Origin: Anaerovibrio sp.
Lineage (GTDB): Bacteria; Bacillota; Negativicutes; Selenomonadales; Selenomonadaceae
Assembly (NCBI GenBank): GCA_017475925.1
Contig: JAFVER010000189.1
Location: 1 to 33,236 of the forward strand
Direction of reading: 5' to 3'
DNA: 33,236 nt
The translations under genes and the position numbers were made by a program. Each line of letters opens with the position of its first letter. The first letter of the stretch is position 1. Below the pieces are notes generated by a model. The model did not search any database and was not told where the DNA came from. It saw nothing but the letters and a program-made list of their open reading frames with translations. Positions 7,901 to 22,900 of this stretch are shown one piece after another.

Positions 7901-10900
7901 TTTTCGCCATTATTGTTTTATCATTGGCTGAATCTTCATTTCCAATAAGAATATTTCCTTTACCGGAAACATTTACATCCACCGTCCCGGCGTAAGCACC
8001 AATAGCACCATCCAACTCAATATCGCCGTCGCCCTTCACATCAAACAGGATTTTATTTCCCGCATAAAATTCGGTGTTTCTTGTTGGGGTGACTACTCCT
8101 TCCGGTAGTGTACCAATATAGATTCCATCTTCTGCTGCGGCAGACTGGGCGTTTTGTACGCTGACGTTAATATCATTGCCGGCATTAATTGTCCCACCGT
8201 AGTGACCCGTATTATCAACTGATACCTTAACATCATTGCCAGCCACCATGCCTTTGCCAATACCGTAGAAGCCACCGCCACTGGTACTGCCAATCATAAT
8301 ATCATTTTGTGCATTGGCATCACCTAACAGGGTTATATCCTTACCTGCTGTCAGGGAAAGATTACCCTTGGCACCATTTCCACCAAGAACATTTATTTCC
8401 TGTTTTTCGTCAGGATGGGTCATTAATATACCAAGGCTACCATTGGCGTTAATATTGGTAAATGCCGCATCTCCGTGAATATCTGCCCCTACGCCTATTG
8501 ACCAATCGTCCATTTCGCCTACATCTCCAGCATAGTCGGACACAACCCTGACGCTGCCGTCAATTGCTCTGCCAGTTGTCAAACCTTCACCAAAGAAGGC
8601 AGCAAATTTATTGTTTTCGCTTTCTAAAGAAACACCCTTTCCACTGAAGGTTTCCACCAATGGAGTCTTGATTTCTACACCAGTCTTTTCAGTGATGGAG
8701 CCTTCGGCAGTGATGCTGAGTTTATTGTAATCACCCAGGAGAGTCCCTCTTGCGAAATCTATATCAGTTGCCGGGCGCATCCCAGTGGAAATATTTCCTT
8801 GAATGGACACATCGCCAGCACTGGATTTCATTTCTATATCATTAGCGGAGGAAAGAATACCAGTATTTTCCATGGAGCCATTGGATTGCAGCTTGATATC
8901 ACCCTGTGCAGTTGAAACATTGCCATCAACCGACATCCCACCACTTACGGAGGTAAGCTGTACATCATTTGCGGCCGTGAGGACACCAGTGGTCTGCATA
9001 TTCGCATTGGATTGGGCAGTGATGCCACCTGCCGTTGCAGATACATTACCGCCAATAGTCATAGTCCCAGCATCAGCGGTGAGCTTCACATCATTTGCGG
9101 CCGTGAGAGCACCAGTGGTCTGCATATTCCCCTTGGATTGGGCAGTGATGCCACCTGCCGTTGCAGATATATTACCGCCAACAGTCATAGCTCCACTTGT
9201 GGAGGTAAGCTTCACATCATTGGCTGCTGTCAGCTTGACATCCGTCTGCATACTTCCATCGGATTTAAGCGTAATATTGCCATCAGCCGTTGCTCCATCG
9301 CCATTTGCCTGAAGCCCTGAGCTAACATGAAGTACACCATTGGATTTTTTATTTTCAACTGTAATATCACCATTAACTACAGGCTGAACAGAAAGCTCCA
9401 GCTTGTCGGCGTTATCCAGTACCGTGATACTTCCCTGAATAGGGAGGCTCTTATCAGCACTTTGAACTGTAAGGCCAGCGAACTGATTGGTCTCGCCAAT
9501 CAAGGCTACATCCTTGGCACTGATGGTAGTTACCTTCTCCGCCTGGATTTTCGCTGTTGCAGCCTGACTTATATCGGAATTAGCCGAAGCAAGCTCCACA
9601 TTCTTTCCTGCTGAGAATACTGTATCTGCCGCCTGGGACAGACTGCCCTTTGCCCCAAGGGAAATATTACCCGCAGCAAACATATCCCCATTGTTGGCCA
9701 GTGTGCCACCGGTACGGAGATTTTGAACAGAGATATCCCCTGTCACATTCCGTTTTACAGCAGCAGTCAGCCCATCGGAATTTGTTTTTATGCGCACATC
9801 ACCTTTAATGTCCGGCTTGGCACCTGCTTCAGTTTCGATACCATCCACCTTGATATTATTAAATCGATTGTCCTTGTTTTCCAACAGCAGGGCTTTTCCG
9901 TTGAAGGTATCTACTTCATCGGCGGTGATTGCTCCCTTGGTAGTCTGAGTAATATTCCCATTGACTGCCTTCAAAGTCAATACCTTCGTAGCATTATCCA
10001 AATCTCCGGCGGTCACCGTACCATCAAGGGTCAGATTGTCTGTAGCATCAAGAGTCACATTGTCACCGGCATTGATGGAGCCTGTCACTGCACTCTTTAC
10101 AGTATCGCCTAAGCTATCCTTTTCTTCTTCCCGTCCTACGGATATGGAGCCATCACTTTCAGCCCTAAACTCACCCTTGGTATTGATGTTTCCAAGAACC
10201 AGGGTGCCGTTTTGGATACCTAGGGCAAGGCTTCCCATACCCCGTATATAAGCGGATTGTGCGGCAATGTTCACCGCAGCCCGGTCGTTCAAAATGCGAA
10301 TGGCATTATCACTTTCCCCTACAATACCGGTGGTTGCATTAGTATTGAACTCCAGCTTCTTGCCGGCGTTAATGTAGGAAGCGGCAATCTCCTCATTGGC
10401 ATTGCTCATCTTGAAGCCCTTTTCGCTGGTGACGGAAATCGTATCACCGGCGTACATAGCACCCAACCGGAGATAATCATTGTTATTCATGTTTTTAATG
10501 AACACGCTCTTATTTGCTCTGGCCCCTATCAAATCACCAGACAGGGAAACATTCAACGACTTCGTTGAAGTACCAATGCTTTCCTTGCCACCGGCAATAA
10601 TAAGGTTCTTGCCGATAATATTGGTCTGACTGGCATCCGCCAATGCATTGTAGATACCCTTATCCGCATACAAACGCACATCGCCATTTGCACTGTTTTT
10701 AGTAGCATCAATGGTACCAATATTCATGTCAGAATAATCCCCTGATGCATTAGAGCGACCTGCCACCGAAACATCACCGCCAGCTTCTACATCCAGCCGC
10801 CCAGTTGACTTTACGCCCAATGGCATATTAGCCATAATATCAAAGGACAGGATATTACCATTTTCATCCCGGTTGACAATAACATCCGAAGCATCCACAT

Positions 10901-13900
10901 TCATCAGCTGCTTCATCTTCTCAATTTGTGCGTTTCCATTTAATTCCTCCACAGTGACCCTTGTGGTCTGGTCAGAAACGGTACCTACTGTTCCCTTGGT
11001 AGCAAGCAATGTAACATCCTTGCCCAATACATTAGCTTCCCGCTCCGTCTGGGTACTGTTGCCACTGTCCGGGTTCACCAGCTTTTCGCTGACTGCAAAC
11101 AACATCATATCCTTGGTCCATTCAAAGGTCGGATTAGCTGCCTTGTTTACCAAATCCTTGTAAGTGGTGTCAGCCGCCAGATAATCAGCTGCATTGGCAT
11201 ACTGAGAATACTTATAGGCAGCCGTATCTTTTAGATATGCATCGGCAGAAGCATAGCTGCTGTACTTGGAATACTGCTCAGCGCTTTTTGCGTACGCCAA
11301 GAAAGCACTGTCCCCACTGTCAGCCAGCTTTTTGCGCTCATCCTGGGTCAGCTTGTCATATTTTGCTTTATTACTAAGATATGTACGATATTCAGTAGAA
11401 GCATAAACTGCTCTTACCGCCGTCTGTTGGTCAGTGTATTCAGTTCTCCACTGAGCCTGAGTCTTGTTTTCGTAAGCCAGCTCCACGTTGGCCTTATAAT
11501 CGTCGCGGTTCTTCTCCAAGCCGGTGATATAGGCCCCCTTATAGGTATAGTTACCCTGTGCGTCCTTTTCACCATCAATGAGGCCAGCATCAATCCAGCG
11601 GTGTACCATTTCGGTAACACTGTCCGTAGAACTTGATTTGTCGTCCCTAGGAAGTCCATCAACAAAGCCGCCGTTCTCTACAGTCAGCTTCACATTCCCT
11701 TCCCTGGACTCAATTTTACCTACACGCATGTTGCCGCCATTTGCGGCCTCGGTGAGGTAAATGCTGTCCTTGGCACGGGCATTGACTTGTGCTCCATAAC
11801 GGTCAGTAGAATACACCAAATCTGAGCCAGCAACTTGGATAGCCTGATTGGCCGTGCCAATACCCCCCTTCTGGCTGGTGAGATAGATACCCCGGCCTTC
11901 TACAGTGGTATCACTGCCTGACTGGGTAATATTTCCCTCAGCCGTCAGGGTTACATCCCCAAGGTCTGCCTCCTTACTAAAAGCTGTGTTGCCATCCTGG
12001 CTCTTAAGGGCCACGATTTCCACATTACCTGGCAGGGCTTTTCTATCCGATAACCCACCTACGGCAGTGATATTGATATCACCTTTACCGGTAGAAACGG
12101 CGTTGAGCTTGATATTGTCTGTTACATTACCATTTGCATCCTGGGACCCAATGGAGGCAATATGAATATTGCTGATGTCATCCTTGGCTGACAGATTTAC
12201 AATTTCACTCTTTAAAACGGTGTTGTCGTTTTGGAAAATTCCACCAGCTTTAGAGTTAATTGTAAGAGTAGCCTCGTTGTGGGAGTTGGCCACATTACCT
12301 GTCAGATTAATACTGCCACCAGTGGTATTGGTATTGGCAATATTGATGCTGCCCTTGTCCGCGCCAATCAGCCCTATACTAATCGGCTGCGAAGCGTTCA
12401 TGGAATAGTTATAGCGTACAAAGGTGCTAGTACCCTTTTTCCACGTATCATAGATATGCTTAAACCAGCCCAGGAAGCCGGAGCGTCTAACCCAGTGATC
12501 CCGGTCAGAAATTGTTTCGCTCAGAAGTGTGACATCACCATCAAGATATAAATATCCGTTTGTCAAATCAGTCTTTCCATAATGATCAAGCACATGGCTC
12601 AGTCCATCAGTACTATTCTGATTGATAACAGCCCCTTCCGGCAGGTTTAATTTTCTTTGAACAGCCGGTTCAACTGGTTGAGAGGTCTGAGACCAGGCTT
12701 GCAGAGTGGTTTCATCGGCGGTCTGAACTAAGCCCCAGAAGCCACGCCGCTCATAATGCTGATATTTTGCATTGGTTTCCACACTGGTACCCTTAACCCA
12801 GGTATATGCCTGATGCTCCTTGGTATTGTATGTCAAATTATTGCCAACAGAAAGGCCATTATCTAGGTCCACGGTAGCACCAGCATACGGATCACCATCC
12901 GCCGCATGCTCTTTCAAATACTGAGTATAACCATTAATATAGCGGGTCTGACCATTTTTATATTCAGTCCAGGTGTCCTTTGCCGTATCAGCAATGGTGA
13001 TGATGCCCTCCCGCTGATTGTTAAGGACATTACCTACATTCATATCCAGGGCTGTTTCGTTGGTAACAGCGATATCCGCTGCACCATCCGCTGCCAAAAT
13101 TCGACCATCACCGGTGCTGGCAAGTTGACCTGAAAGATATATCTTGCCCCCCTGGGTATCAATATCCTCCACCACCAGCTTGTTGGTGGAAGGATCCCAA
13201 TAAACCTGCGGCACATAGTCAAAGAACTTTTCTGTTTCGTTCCATGTGGCACCGCCGTCGTTGACCTTGTACATGGTGCGGTTCTGAATGACAGCTGCCC
13301 GGTCAGCAGGCATGGTTTTTGCCGTCGCTAACTGACTATCAGTAACCTTGGCTACATAATTCTTATAACCACTTTGTATTAAACCATTTACGTTGATATT
13401 GGTAGCAGCCACATAAACATCCCGACCGGCAATATACCCCGTAACCGTTTTAGATCTGTCCGGAAGATTATGATCACTAATTTTTGTATTTTCATATCTA
13501 GTAGGGGTACTAGATGTTTCACCTTCCAAATTAATCGTACGTTTCATTTCATTTGCCACATCGTCCAAATACTTCTCTGGATCGCCACTAATATTGACGA
13601 TGCCATCCTTGTAATCCTGGGCAATAGTACCATTGGAGGCAATGAGTCTGACTGAATTACCCTCGACCCCTGTTGGGCGTTCCTTAGAACCACCACTGAT
13701 ACGGATATCTCCGCTGGCATTGTTGATGGTTACATTGCCATAGAAATTGCTGATTTTACCGTTTACCTCCACATCGGTAATAGCGGTATACTTCAGCTTT
13801 CCAGCCTGTATATCGGCTTTGTACTGTTGTTTTTCGGCTGCAGTTAAATCGCTATCATCAATCTCCTTGGCCAACTGGGATGACAAGGAAATAGTACTGG

Positions 13901-16900
13901 TCCTGTCTCCACTAAAGGTTTTGGTATTCTGCACCAGAAGATCCGCTGCCTCACCGTTAGTCACACCATAAATTTCATTGAAGGCTGCTCCTGCTTTGCT
14001 GACATTAACGCTGTTAATCGCCGCATTACCTTCATCCCTATTTGGTGGGATAACATTATCCTTATTATAGACAATCTTGCCCCCCTGTTCACCCATGATA
14101 ATGTTATTAAGCTTCAGATAGGCATCTGAGTCATTAGTAATGGTGACGGATGGGGCGGAGTTGGCATGGAGCTTACCCGTGCCTTTAAGTTCATTGGCCT
14201 GCACATTGATATTACCACCGCTGGTGGTAATATCCGGAATCTCCACATAATAAACTGAGCGGCCGGAGTTGATATACACCGTGTTGCCGTTTGCATCCTT
14301 CTCAGTGAGACCCAGGCGCTCCATTTCTCCCTGAATTCTGGTACGCTCGGCAATATAGGAAGCCATTTGTGTAGTATTCGTTCTATCTCCATCATAGGCC
14401 GCAATCAACCTGTTAAGCTCCGCCAATCTGGTTCCCAAAGTGTTGGCATAGTCAAAGGTTCCCTGAGTGGTGCCTTTAACCACCCGCTGGTTGCCCTGGT
14501 TGTCAGGAGCTTCGATGGTCAAGCCATCGGCTACAGTACCCTTTATGGTCACCTTAATCGGGTCAGCCGTACCAGCAATAAGAGCCCCGGTAACATTAAC
14601 GGTACTCTTCTTCATCTGGTCTGAAGACTCCTCCGCCGAAACTGCATCAGAGGTCAGGAACTTCTTATCTGTGCTGGAGCCACCATTGGTCCAGGCCCAT
14701 TTGCTGGCGTCCTTTATGACTTCTTCCCTGCCGCCGCTGGCAAAGGCATTAATATCACCATTGGACCGTACTGTTCCGCTTACGTCCACCGTTCCCTTGT
14801 CAGCAGTAATGGTATAGTCCACCGTTGGAAGGGTGATTGGTATTACGGAATAGTTGTAGGCCCCGGCTTTGAGGTCTGCTTTCAGATTAGAAAGAACACC
14901 ATCTTTGTTGGAGCCGGCATAGAGTCCCACGCTGCTGCCGCTTTCAACGGTGCCTGCAACATCAACGGTACTCTTACGGTTCATGGTGGTTAGGTTCTTG
15001 GCAATAAGCGGGCTGACAACTCCTACCACCACCGTAGCATCAGAATGGGCTTTCAGTGAGTGTTCGTCATAGGCACTTAAAACAATACCCTCCTTGGTGG
15101 CTGTCTTTTCATTGCTAAGGGTAGCGCCGCCATCTACCTTCACCTGGTTATCAATATTTATTTTGTTCTCAGTAACTGCATCAGTAACTACAATTGCTCC
15201 GCCACCCTTGGCCTGTACATCGTTTGTCAAGGTATTTTGCGAGGATGCAACATACTCCTGCAAATTTTCGGTGGTGATGTTTGCATTTTTACCAATAGTA
15301 AGATAGCCATTTTCCGTGATGTCCAACAGGCTCCGCAAACGGTTGCCAGAAATGACTCCCCCGAAATGGTCTTTAAGTGTATATGTCTGTATATCATTGT
15401 TGCCATTGGAATCCGTATCATCATAGGCACCGGTGGAAGCGGTATTATCCGTCCCCACATGAACCCGATTGGCCGTAATATTCGTGCCTTCCGCCACCGT
15501 AGCATAGGTATTAGTGGTAATAATGTTATCCACACTGGTGCCACCCACACCGGCTATGCCACCATGACCCTCCGAAGCGGTGAGACGGACCTCATCCTTG
15601 TTGGCAGCAACTAACCATAGGTCATCTGTCACATCCCAGGTACCACTAAGGCTGCTGGTTATGGTGTTATCGGAGTTGTTACTCACATGAGCACCTACAT
15701 AGCCCACGATTCCACCGCCACTGGCGTCAGCAAAGGCCTTGCCCTTGTTCACGCCATAGGTTGCCACCTGCAGGGCAGCTAGCTTGTTGGTGGTGTTGGT
15801 CTTTCCTGTAAGGGAGGTGGTCAGGTTAGCCTTCCCGCTAATGTCAGCACTGGTATTACCTACTGCCACAGCTCCGGCAGTTACCCCATAGATATATGCC
15901 TTACGGTCCACATAGGACTGGTTGTTCAAAATAAGATTGGTATTATCAGCAAAGGTACTGTTGCCCACATTGACCTTGGAGGTAACATCGGTGTTCAGCA
16001 CCACAGCATCCGGAGCCACAGCCACAGCCGACACATTATGCCCCTTTACGTTACCCTCTAGGGTGCGGCCATTAGCATTGCCCAGAAGTGCGGCAAAATC
16101 AACAGTATTGGCATTGAAGCTGCCACCGGCTACATTTACCTCTGCCCCCATATTCATGATGCCCTTGCCCCGCATCCGGCTGACACCGAGAATGGAGACA
16201 GCGGTATTGCCTGCGCTGAGCTTCGCCGTGGTATCATTGGTTGCACCAAAATGGAAGGAATTAGCCGTGAAGGTTCCGTTCGTCCCTGTTATTTGGGCCG
16301 TGGCATTCCCTGATACTCTCTTTCCGTCCTTCACCTCACCGTCCTCAATGGTGGCATGGTTCACCGCCACATTGATGCCGCCCACACCGACACCCTGGGT
16401 ATGAGCCTCCAGTGCATTGGCTTTCTTGGCATCAATGGTGATATTATTGGCAGCGGAAATATTGTTTGTTCCCCCCAGCTTAACTCCAACATTGTTTTTG
16501 TTTTCCACACTGGCAAAGGTAGTAGTGACATTTATAGAAGAAACACCCACATTAAGAATCTGGGCTTTGTGTTTACTCTCGTCCAGGGCGGACACAGTTA
16601 CATTTTCTGTGCCCTTGATGGTGCTGTCCGTGATGCCAATATCCGTGGCTCCCTTGTTGACGATACCAGCATAGCCTACGCCTACCCCAATACCGATGGC
16701 ACCGGTACCGGCCTTGACTTCAATCTCAGAGCCTTTGTCCTTTTGGGTCTGCTTGGCCTCGACGGTGACGTTCTTGCCAGTGATGGTGGCCCCGTTCATG
16801 GTCACATCGGTGTCGTAGTTGGTATGAATAATATTGTCAGCCACAGTGGCAGATATACCGCCACCAACTGTTACATCCAGATTTTTCTCGAAAACATCAC

Positions 16901-19900
16901 TGGTGTCCTTAGCCGATACATTGACATTGCCCGTAGCCGTCAGCGCTTCCCCGCTAACCTCGGTATGCACGCCCTGCTTTCTGGTATCCGGCGTAGTATC
17001 ACCATAGGTAGGGGTGGCAAGGCTTACACTCATATTTCTTGCCGCATTTAGGTCACTGTCGGTACTCTTCAAGCCAAAGAATTTTGCACCGCTGACGCCC
17101 AAGGCTCCCTTCGCTCCGTTTACACCGCTATAGGTCTTGCCGTCCTTGGTGGTGCCATTCAAATGAACGTTGATTTCATTCTTGGTTCCAGAATCGGTGC
17201 CCATTGAGTTTCCTTTGTCATCAGTGGCACCCGAAAGCTGGGCATCAGTGATGCCCTTGTTGATGGAGGTAACTGCCACATTGACCCCTACACCGATGCC
17301 ACCTACAGCAACCCCCGTTACGCTGCTGTCGAATTTACGCTCCGCTTCTGCTTTCACGTCAATATTATTTGCCGCCTTAACAGAACCGCCGATAACATGG
17401 GTGCTGACACTGCGGTTAATATTGTTCAGGGCCACCGAAACCCCGACGCCGCCCACACCAAGAGCGCCTACACCGCCTATGGAATTGCCCGTCAGCTTGT
17501 CCGTGGCATTCACATTAACGTCATAGGCTTCCAGCTGGCTGTTGGTTACCAGAGCCGCAGTCTCGCCAGCTGAATTGTTGATACCCACATTGGCGGCCAG
17601 GCCTGCACCAATACCCACGGCGGCGCTGGCAGTAACCAGTGTGCTCTTCCAATTGTTCTCATTCTTTGCCAGAACGGAAATATTCTTTCCAGCCTCGCTG
17701 GCCTTCGCTTTCAGAGTGCTCTCTGTCACCTCGGCCTTTACGGTGGAGGTATCATCCATAACAGACACGCCAGCCCCGATTCCTACTGCGGCCATGCCGG
17801 CAGCTAGGGTTGCACCTACGTTCTGAGTATGGCTGTTGCCAAGATGCTCGGCCTTGATTTCCGCCGTGCCGTCAAAGATTGCGTTCACATTATTCATAAG
17901 CGCCTTGGTGATGTTACTGTATTTATGGCGCATGATGCTGTCGCCAGAAGAAATTCCCACCTTGCCGCCTCCAGCAGCCGCTGCGAAGGACAGGGCAGAT
18001 GAGCCATGCTTGGCAATTGCATTCACCGTCAAATCCTTTGCATACACATTTTTTTGCTGACCATCAGAGGATATCGCCGCTTCCGTCGTCCGGTCCAGGG
18101 TCTCCCAGTTGGCAGACACACCTATGGATAATCCCAAAGGTGCTCCTGCGCCTATAGACGGTGTGCCGGTGAAAGAGCCAAAATTGGCATAATCTATGGC
18201 ATTAACATTTACATCAGAATATTTGTCAGCAGAATTTAAATCCGCATCCTGAATTTTGGCCGTAGTCTTCCCCTCAATGGTATTAAGGTTCACCGTACCG
18301 TCAACATTGATGCCCACACTGGAGGACGCCGCTACGCCACCGGAGGACAGCTGGGAAATCAGGGTATGGGTAGCCGAGCTGTCCACCACAACGCCGGACT
18401 TCGTTATATCACTGCGACTGGAGCTGAGCCCATCTCTGGTGGTGGAAACGTTTAATGCTTCTACTTTAAATATCTTATCATCGCTTGGTCTTGAAACCTT
18501 GATAGTATCCGTGCCCGAAGCTTTAATAGAGCCACCGCTCACCAGGGCATTGGTGTCACCGGTAATCTTGTTGATGCCGACCGCTGCTCCGACTCCCACC
18601 TTGGTATTGGCACCAATGGCAAAGCCACCGGCAAAATTATAGAGACGGTCATCGCTTTGTGACACCACACCCACACTGCTGTTGGATGTAAGATTTTGAT
18701 TTTTAATAATGGCATCCACGTTGTTGCCAATGTAGTTATAGCTGCCAGAGCCGGCAAAGACCGCATGACCGTTTACACCTACAAGGCCCCCAACACCCAC
18801 GGAATGGATGTCACCATCACCTATGGCCCGCACCTGGGTAAGTCCAGCATTAACCGCCGTGGTACCGTTGTCCGTAGCCATCTCAGCCTTGGTATTATGA
18901 TACATGCGGTTAATGGCAACTCCCGCCGCACCTCTCACCGCAGTTGCTATATCAATGGAGCCACCAACACCCACGGTGTTGATTTTGCTCTTGGTATCCG
19001 CTGTAACGTTGATGATTGGATGCTTGGAATCATTGCCGGCATTGATGTTTGTATTGTTCAGGGAAGCAAAGCTGTTTTTGTAGATGTCTGAAACAGCGGC
19101 CCCGCCCTGGAGGTTGAAGAAATTCTTGCCCCATTGCACACCAAAGCCAGCCCCAACGGTAATAATGCGGGACTTTTCCAATTCATTGTTATTATTCTTC
19201 TTGCTGTCAGCAGTGGAAACTTCAATCTTTCCATCACTGGTGGTGGTTATATCGGCATGGTTAATTTCCGCCCGAAGTCGCTCCTTATTACCGGAAGAGC
19301 CAATGGTGGAATAGGCCACGGCACCACCCACGCCTACTTTTTTACCACCCACAGATACGCTGCCTGCCACAGTGGTTCTTTTCGCCAGCTCCTCAGCCGT
19401 TACAGAAAGCTCCTTCACATTGTCCAGCTTGGTGTTTTCACCTGTGGTCTTACCGTCAATGACACTCTCTGTGTGGCTGACGCCACGGTTGATAGCCACA
19501 GTACCCACGGCCCCCACAACGGACTGACTGATATTAACGTCCACACCGCCTGCTACAGCCAGGGTTTTACCTGTGCTGATGGTACCAAGCTTGACGGAGT
19601 TATCCTCACCCTGCAATGTAACAGTGTTGCCCTTCAAATAGGCCCCAGTGGTATTATTAAGGGAGTTGTAGGCAAGGGACAGCCCCATGGCCATACCCTT
19701 TCCACCTGCCACCTCACCGGCGATATTAATAATCGAGCCGGTGGTTTGGGCCTGCCCGCTGATGTCTTTCCCTGTTATGTTATTATTCTCAAAGTTGACC
19801 TTGGTATCATTCTTCAAATCGTTCCAGCTACCGGAACCGGCCCCGTTAAAGGTCTTGCCGCCAATGGCTACACCTGCCCCCACGGAAACAATGAGGGAAT

Positions 19901-22900
19901 CACTGGATGCCTCACCTGTCAATTTATCTGCCGTAATGGTGGAGCCTTTTATATCCGCTGCAATGTCGTTTTTCACGTAGTTATAGGCAATACCCGCGCC
20001 TGCGCCTACGTTCTCATTCCAGCCTCCACCCATGGCAGCGGTAATGGTGATGCTATGGTTTTGACCCAGCTCGCCCTTGGCCTCGTCCTCGTCCTTGGCG
20101 GCATCCCCTGCAGCCTTACCTTCGTCGGTGATGTTTCCATCAGTGTCCTTGGTAACATCCTCGTCCAGGGAGGAAGCTGCACTTTCCTTATCAAGATAGC
20201 TTTCCCCCGTGGTGTCAAGGCCCATATTATCCAAGGTGTCCTTGTTGGTTTTCTGGGCAGCCGCCTCTTTATCCAGGGCAGCGTTTGTCGTTTCCTTAAA
20301 CTGATTCTTCAGCTGTGACTGGGTTCCTGCATCGATTTGGGTATAGGTTTTGGTGGTGTCGATGCTATTCGGATTAGTACCAACGCTGCTGTCAATCTTG
20401 CTATCGCTCTTTGTCTTTTCGTCACTGAGCTGAGTGTCGCTCTTGACAACAGGGGATTCCCCTGCCTTGACATTCACGGCACTGTCCGCAAGCCCCGTTA
20501 CCGTTGCACCATCGATATAAGCATGGGTGTTGTTCTTGGTACTGCCGTAAGCAAAGGCTCCTTCAAAACCATAACCACCCTTTGTTCCCGCCAAAGCGCC
20601 GTTAATCTGGGTTGTACCCTTCTGTGCTTCCACATCAACCGACGAGGAGACGGTATAGTTGCCGCCGATAATGCCACTGGACAAATTATTTTCCAGCTGG
20701 CTGATGGCCACAGCACCGCCAACCCCCACATTGGTGTTGGCACCACTGCCCTTTATCCCTGAAAGACCGCCGGCAATCTGGAAGTCCGTGCTGATAGCCT
20801 TGTTGGAAAGCGAAGCACCCATGACATTATTGTTCAGCATAAGGGCCTGAATATCCTGTTTGGCCTTATTGTAGTACACCACGCCCGCGCCATTGATATT
20901 GGCACCATCGCCCTCAGCAGTGCTAACGCCCATGCCCGCTGCCACTTCAATGCCAATTTTACTTGCTGAGTTGGAGACCATAAGAGCCATTGGCATATCT
21001 GTATTTCTAATCAAAGAATCTACATCCCGGTTGGAGCTATTCATGGCGAAGGTTCCACCAATACCCACCTTGGTCTCGGAGCTATCTGCGTTAACGGAGT
21101 GCTTGATATTCGTGCCGACCATGGTGATTGAGCCCAGGAAATCCATGCCGGAAAGGGAAACAGCCGCAACTGGTACAGGCTCCGCCTCTGTTCCATTTTT
21201 CACCGTCACATTGTCCAAAATGGCATCTGTCTTACCCCCTAGGAAAGTCAGGGCTACGCTGCCCTCAATGCCGATGGAGGCCCCGGCGCTTGTGGCAGAA
21301 TCGGCGGCCGGAGCTGCTCCCGCATTCTCCGCATTGGTCTTACCGTCCGGGTCTGCCGCCTTGCTGGCTTCTCCCATTGCTCCCGTTGCACTTGGAGCCG
21401 CGCTTTCATTCTTGGATTCAACATTATCCTGCTCTAAATCATTTGTATTTTTCCTGGCTTCATTAGAGCCATCTTTACCCTTTTTAGACCACTTATCCCA
21501 CTTCTCAGAGTCCTTCCTCTCGTTTTCGTCCTCATCATCGGAGTCAGCAGTAACCACCTTGGCCTTGGCATCGTTTTGAATCATGCCCGTGGTGATGGCT
21601 GCGCCAACCAGCCCACCTGTGGTAATACTTCCCTTCGTACCGTTAGCAGTTTTATTACCCAGCTTCCCAGCCAAAGTATCCCCGGCAATGCTCCGGGCCA
21701 GGGCTCCATCCTCGTATATTTTCTTGGCCGCCTTTTCTGCATCAGTGGTATTTCCCAAAGGCGCAGTAATACCACTGCCATTATCGCTGATCATGGCAAG
21801 ACTGTTTACATCATAATTTACAATTCCAACACCAATACCAAAAGCCTTGGCACCGTTTTGCCCCGTAGATTCGCTACGGGCGGAATTATCAATGTTGGTG
21901 GCATTAGTAGAAGTAATAGTGGCCAAGCCAGTAGTAAGGTTGGTTTCGTCATCCAAGGACACAACACTATTGCTGTCGCCGTAGGAAAGAGCCACCATGC
22001 CGGAAATTCCGATAGAATCCCCCTTACCAGCATTTTTGACCTGATTCTTCAGATCCATAGAGTTGCTGGCCGAAGCCTCGATGGACTCTGTCCCCTTAAT
22101 CTCCGCCCCTTTGCCAGCCATAACCAAGGCATTGCCCCTGATGTTCTGGAGGCCCACCGTAGCCCCAATGCCCACCTTGCCATTTTCTTCCGTTGCACCG
22201 TAAGTACCTTCGGCATTAGTGGTTGCATCAGCGGACAGCTTCACGGATGAGCCATCTACTTTGCTCTTCTGTCCCACAAGGACAACGGCGTTGTTCTTTA
22301 GGGTATTGATACCCACCGAACCATCCAAAGCAAACTTGGACGGAGTATCGTTTTCAGCAGTACCCTTGGCACTCACATTGTAGGACAAGGTGCTGTCTTT
22401 CTCCTCATTTTCGGTCTTGTTATATTTTCCCATGCCAGCAGAAGCATCAAGGGATACCTCTGTGCCCTTGATTTGGGCAGACTTATCCCCTTCGTTATCC
22501 AGCACAATTTTTACATCGTTCTTCACATTGCTGACCAAAACAGCCGCACCGATTTCTGCGTTGGCGTTAGCCTGGGTATTATTCACTTTAAAGCCAAGAC
22601 TGTCCTCATTTTCTTTGGAGGCAGTCATGAGGGAATCAGCAGACACCTTAACCGAACCATCTACAGCATCCGATACCTTGGTCGCAGTAATAACAGCATT
22701 TTTCCCGATGGTAATGTTGGCATCATTCTTATTGGAAACAACACCTACCGCTGCACCAAGGCCAAAGGCAGAATTTTTCTTTGCATTGTCGCCACCCTCA
22801 TTGGTGCCTTCCAACTTGTCCTTGACATCCTTAACACCGCCTTTGCCATCTGTTCCAGCAGCATCATTGGTCTTTGCATCGTTGGTGTCAACATTGGCGT

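Noticed and set aside
8800-9270. Regular repeats as a CRISPR array
   Set aside because: The 126-bp units are contiguous, in frame and coding, with no unique spacers.
19134-20318. A 394-codon plus-strand open frame opposite tpsA, and many similar ones (for example 22390-23010, 16356-17051, 5694-6380)
   Set aside because: They lie antisense to an intact, clearly coding minus-strand gene, have no good ribosome-binding context, and translate to low-complexity strings mirroring the Gly/Val/Asn/Thr-rich sense codons.
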